Shown here in pieces: positions 7,402 to 7,708 of a stretch of DNA of 7,708 nt. The stretch spans positions 1-7,708 of the forward strand of contig JANYGE010000097.1 in NCBI GenBank assembly GCA_025362535.1, written 5' to 3'. Position 1 is the first letter of the stretch; every line of letters starts with the position of its first letter. The translations under genes were made by a program, and so were the position numbers. Source of the DNA: Hyphomicrobiales bacterium (GTDB taxonomy: Bacteria > Pseudomonadota > Alphaproteobacteria > Rhizobiales > Aestuariivirgaceae). Below the pieces are notes generated by a model. That model saw only the letters and a list, made by a program, of their open reading frames with translations. It did no database searches and was not told the origin of the DNA.

Positions 7402-7432
7402 ATTGGTTGAAAGTGTGATGGAGAAAAGGCTC

Positions 7433-7479
7433 TCTATATGTTGCAGATGATTGAATGTTTTGTAACAACTAAGTGACAG
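7433..7479 (-). promoter_or_regulatory. Putative Pho-box-like direct repeats and -10 element upstream of the PhoX-like gene
   Basis: Reading toward the gene, CTGTCAC (7479-7473), TTGTTAC (7468-7462), CATTCAA (7457-7451) and CTGCAAC (7446-7440) are 7-mers spaced every 11 bases. This is the phasing of PhoB-binding CTGTCAT units. The first matches six of seven bases and the others only four. A TATAGA -10-like hexamer lies at 7438-7433, with no good -35, as expected for activated promoters. The first unit overlaps the end of the Lrp-family gene. Predicted 5' leader is about 35 bases. The first unit is convincing, the rest are weak. Confidence 0.4.
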
Positions 7480-7708
7480 GAAAGCCACTCCAGGCCTTAA
7501 CGGTGCGCAGTGCCAATGAGGATTGGATGCGCTGCAATCCGGGGAGCCGCGAAAGTTTGGTGCGGTGGATACGTTCATAATCAGTAGAGTCGGCAGCCGC
7601 CACGCGCAGAAGATAATCGAACTGGCCGCTCATCAAATGGCATTCTAAAATTTCTGGTACACGCTGCACAGCTTTTTCAAATTTTTCGAAAGCTTCTTCG
7701 GTTTGTGA
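7469..7708 (-). CDS. Lrp/AsnC-family transcriptional regulator (partial, N-terminus beyond right edge)
   Basis: The last 79 residues and stop codon of an Lrp/AsnC regulator; the helix-turn-helix part lies outside the window. The visible part is the ligand-sensing RAM (ACT-like) domain: VPEILECHLMSGQFDYLLRV, then DSTDYERIHRTKLSRLPGLQRIQSSLALRTVK, which is the standard Lrp order of a strand with the G-x-[FY]-D-Y-L-L-[RK]-V signature, a helix, and the LPG-V/L-x-R-x-x-[ST] strand. The gene ends in TAG at 7471-7469, 77 bases before the PhoX-like start. These proteins usually sense amino acids; the target genes, often divergent neighbours, would be off the right side. No terminator was found after it, so some read-through into the PhoX-like gene is possible. 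Confidence 0.9.
   Translation of the reverse strand, partial: SQTEEAFEKFEKAVQRVPEILECHLMSGQFDYLLRVAAADSTDYERIHRTKLSRLPGLQRIQSSLALRTVKAWSGFPVT

Noticed and set aside
7391..7403. Upstream ATG at 7403 as the PhoX-like start
   Set aside because: No ribosome-binding site precedes it, while GGAG is well placed for the ATG at 7391, and the signal peptide begins more typically there.
7404..7435. GAGA...TCTC inverted repeat as a terminator for the Lrp-family gene
   Set aside because: Only 4 bp of stem with A/T-rich loop and no U-run; far too weak to call.
1..7708. Mobile element, CRISPR array, defence island, tRNA or riboswitch
   Set aside because: No transposase or integrase motifs, no regularly spaced repeats, no tRNA-like cloverleaf and no long leader region were found; coding space is almost fully used by ordinary metabolic and regulatory genes.

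Overview
All genes in this window lie on the minus strand, so the story reads from right to left. The bases look like an alphaproteobacterium of moderate GC, probably in or near the Rhizobiales/Hyphomicrobiales. The reasons are a palindromic intergenic repeat of a type very common in that group, a SoeAB-type molybdoenzyme resembling those of alphaproteobacteria, and a MocR regulator paired with a DMT permease. This placement is an inference from pattern memory, not from a search.

Layout in transcription order: (1) the C-terminal 79 residues of an Lrp/AsnC-family regulator, cut by the right edge; (2) a 541-residue secreted protein of the PhoX/DUF839 family with a Sec signal peptide and no cysteine at all, preceded by a region that resembles a Pho box; (3) a GC-rich hairpin, then a MocR-family regulator (GntR-type winged helix fused to an aminotransferase-like domain) whose best promoter would give an almost leaderless mRNA; (4) a ten-helix EamA/DMT permease starting with GTG inside the stop codon of the regulator; (5) after only 44 bases, soeA, the molybdopterin catalytic subunit of a cytoplasmic sulfite dehydrogenase; (6) a 70-base junction filled by a palindromic repeat; (7) soeB, the Fe-S electron-transfer subunit, cut by the left edge. 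A membrane subunit soeC would be expected just outside on the left.

How they may work together: SoeA and SoeB should oxidise sulfite to sulfate in the cytoplasm and pass electrons to a quinone-linked membrane anchor. The tight run regulator-permease-soeA-soeB suggests one transcript, and it fits a role in disposing of sulfite released from organosulfonates such as taurine. In several alphaproteobacteria soe genes lie near taurine genes controlled by a MocR regulator, TauR. The substrate of the regulator and permease cannot be read from this window. The PhoX-like gene and the Lrp fragment look like separate transcription units.

No phage, CRISPR, transposase, defence or RNA gene was seen, and no stretch over 300 bases lacks a gene. 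The more interesting points are regulatory or enzymological: the repeat that appears able to mask the soeB ribosome-binding site, the cysteine-free PhoX relative with a possible Pho box, and the linkage of regulator and permease to soe.
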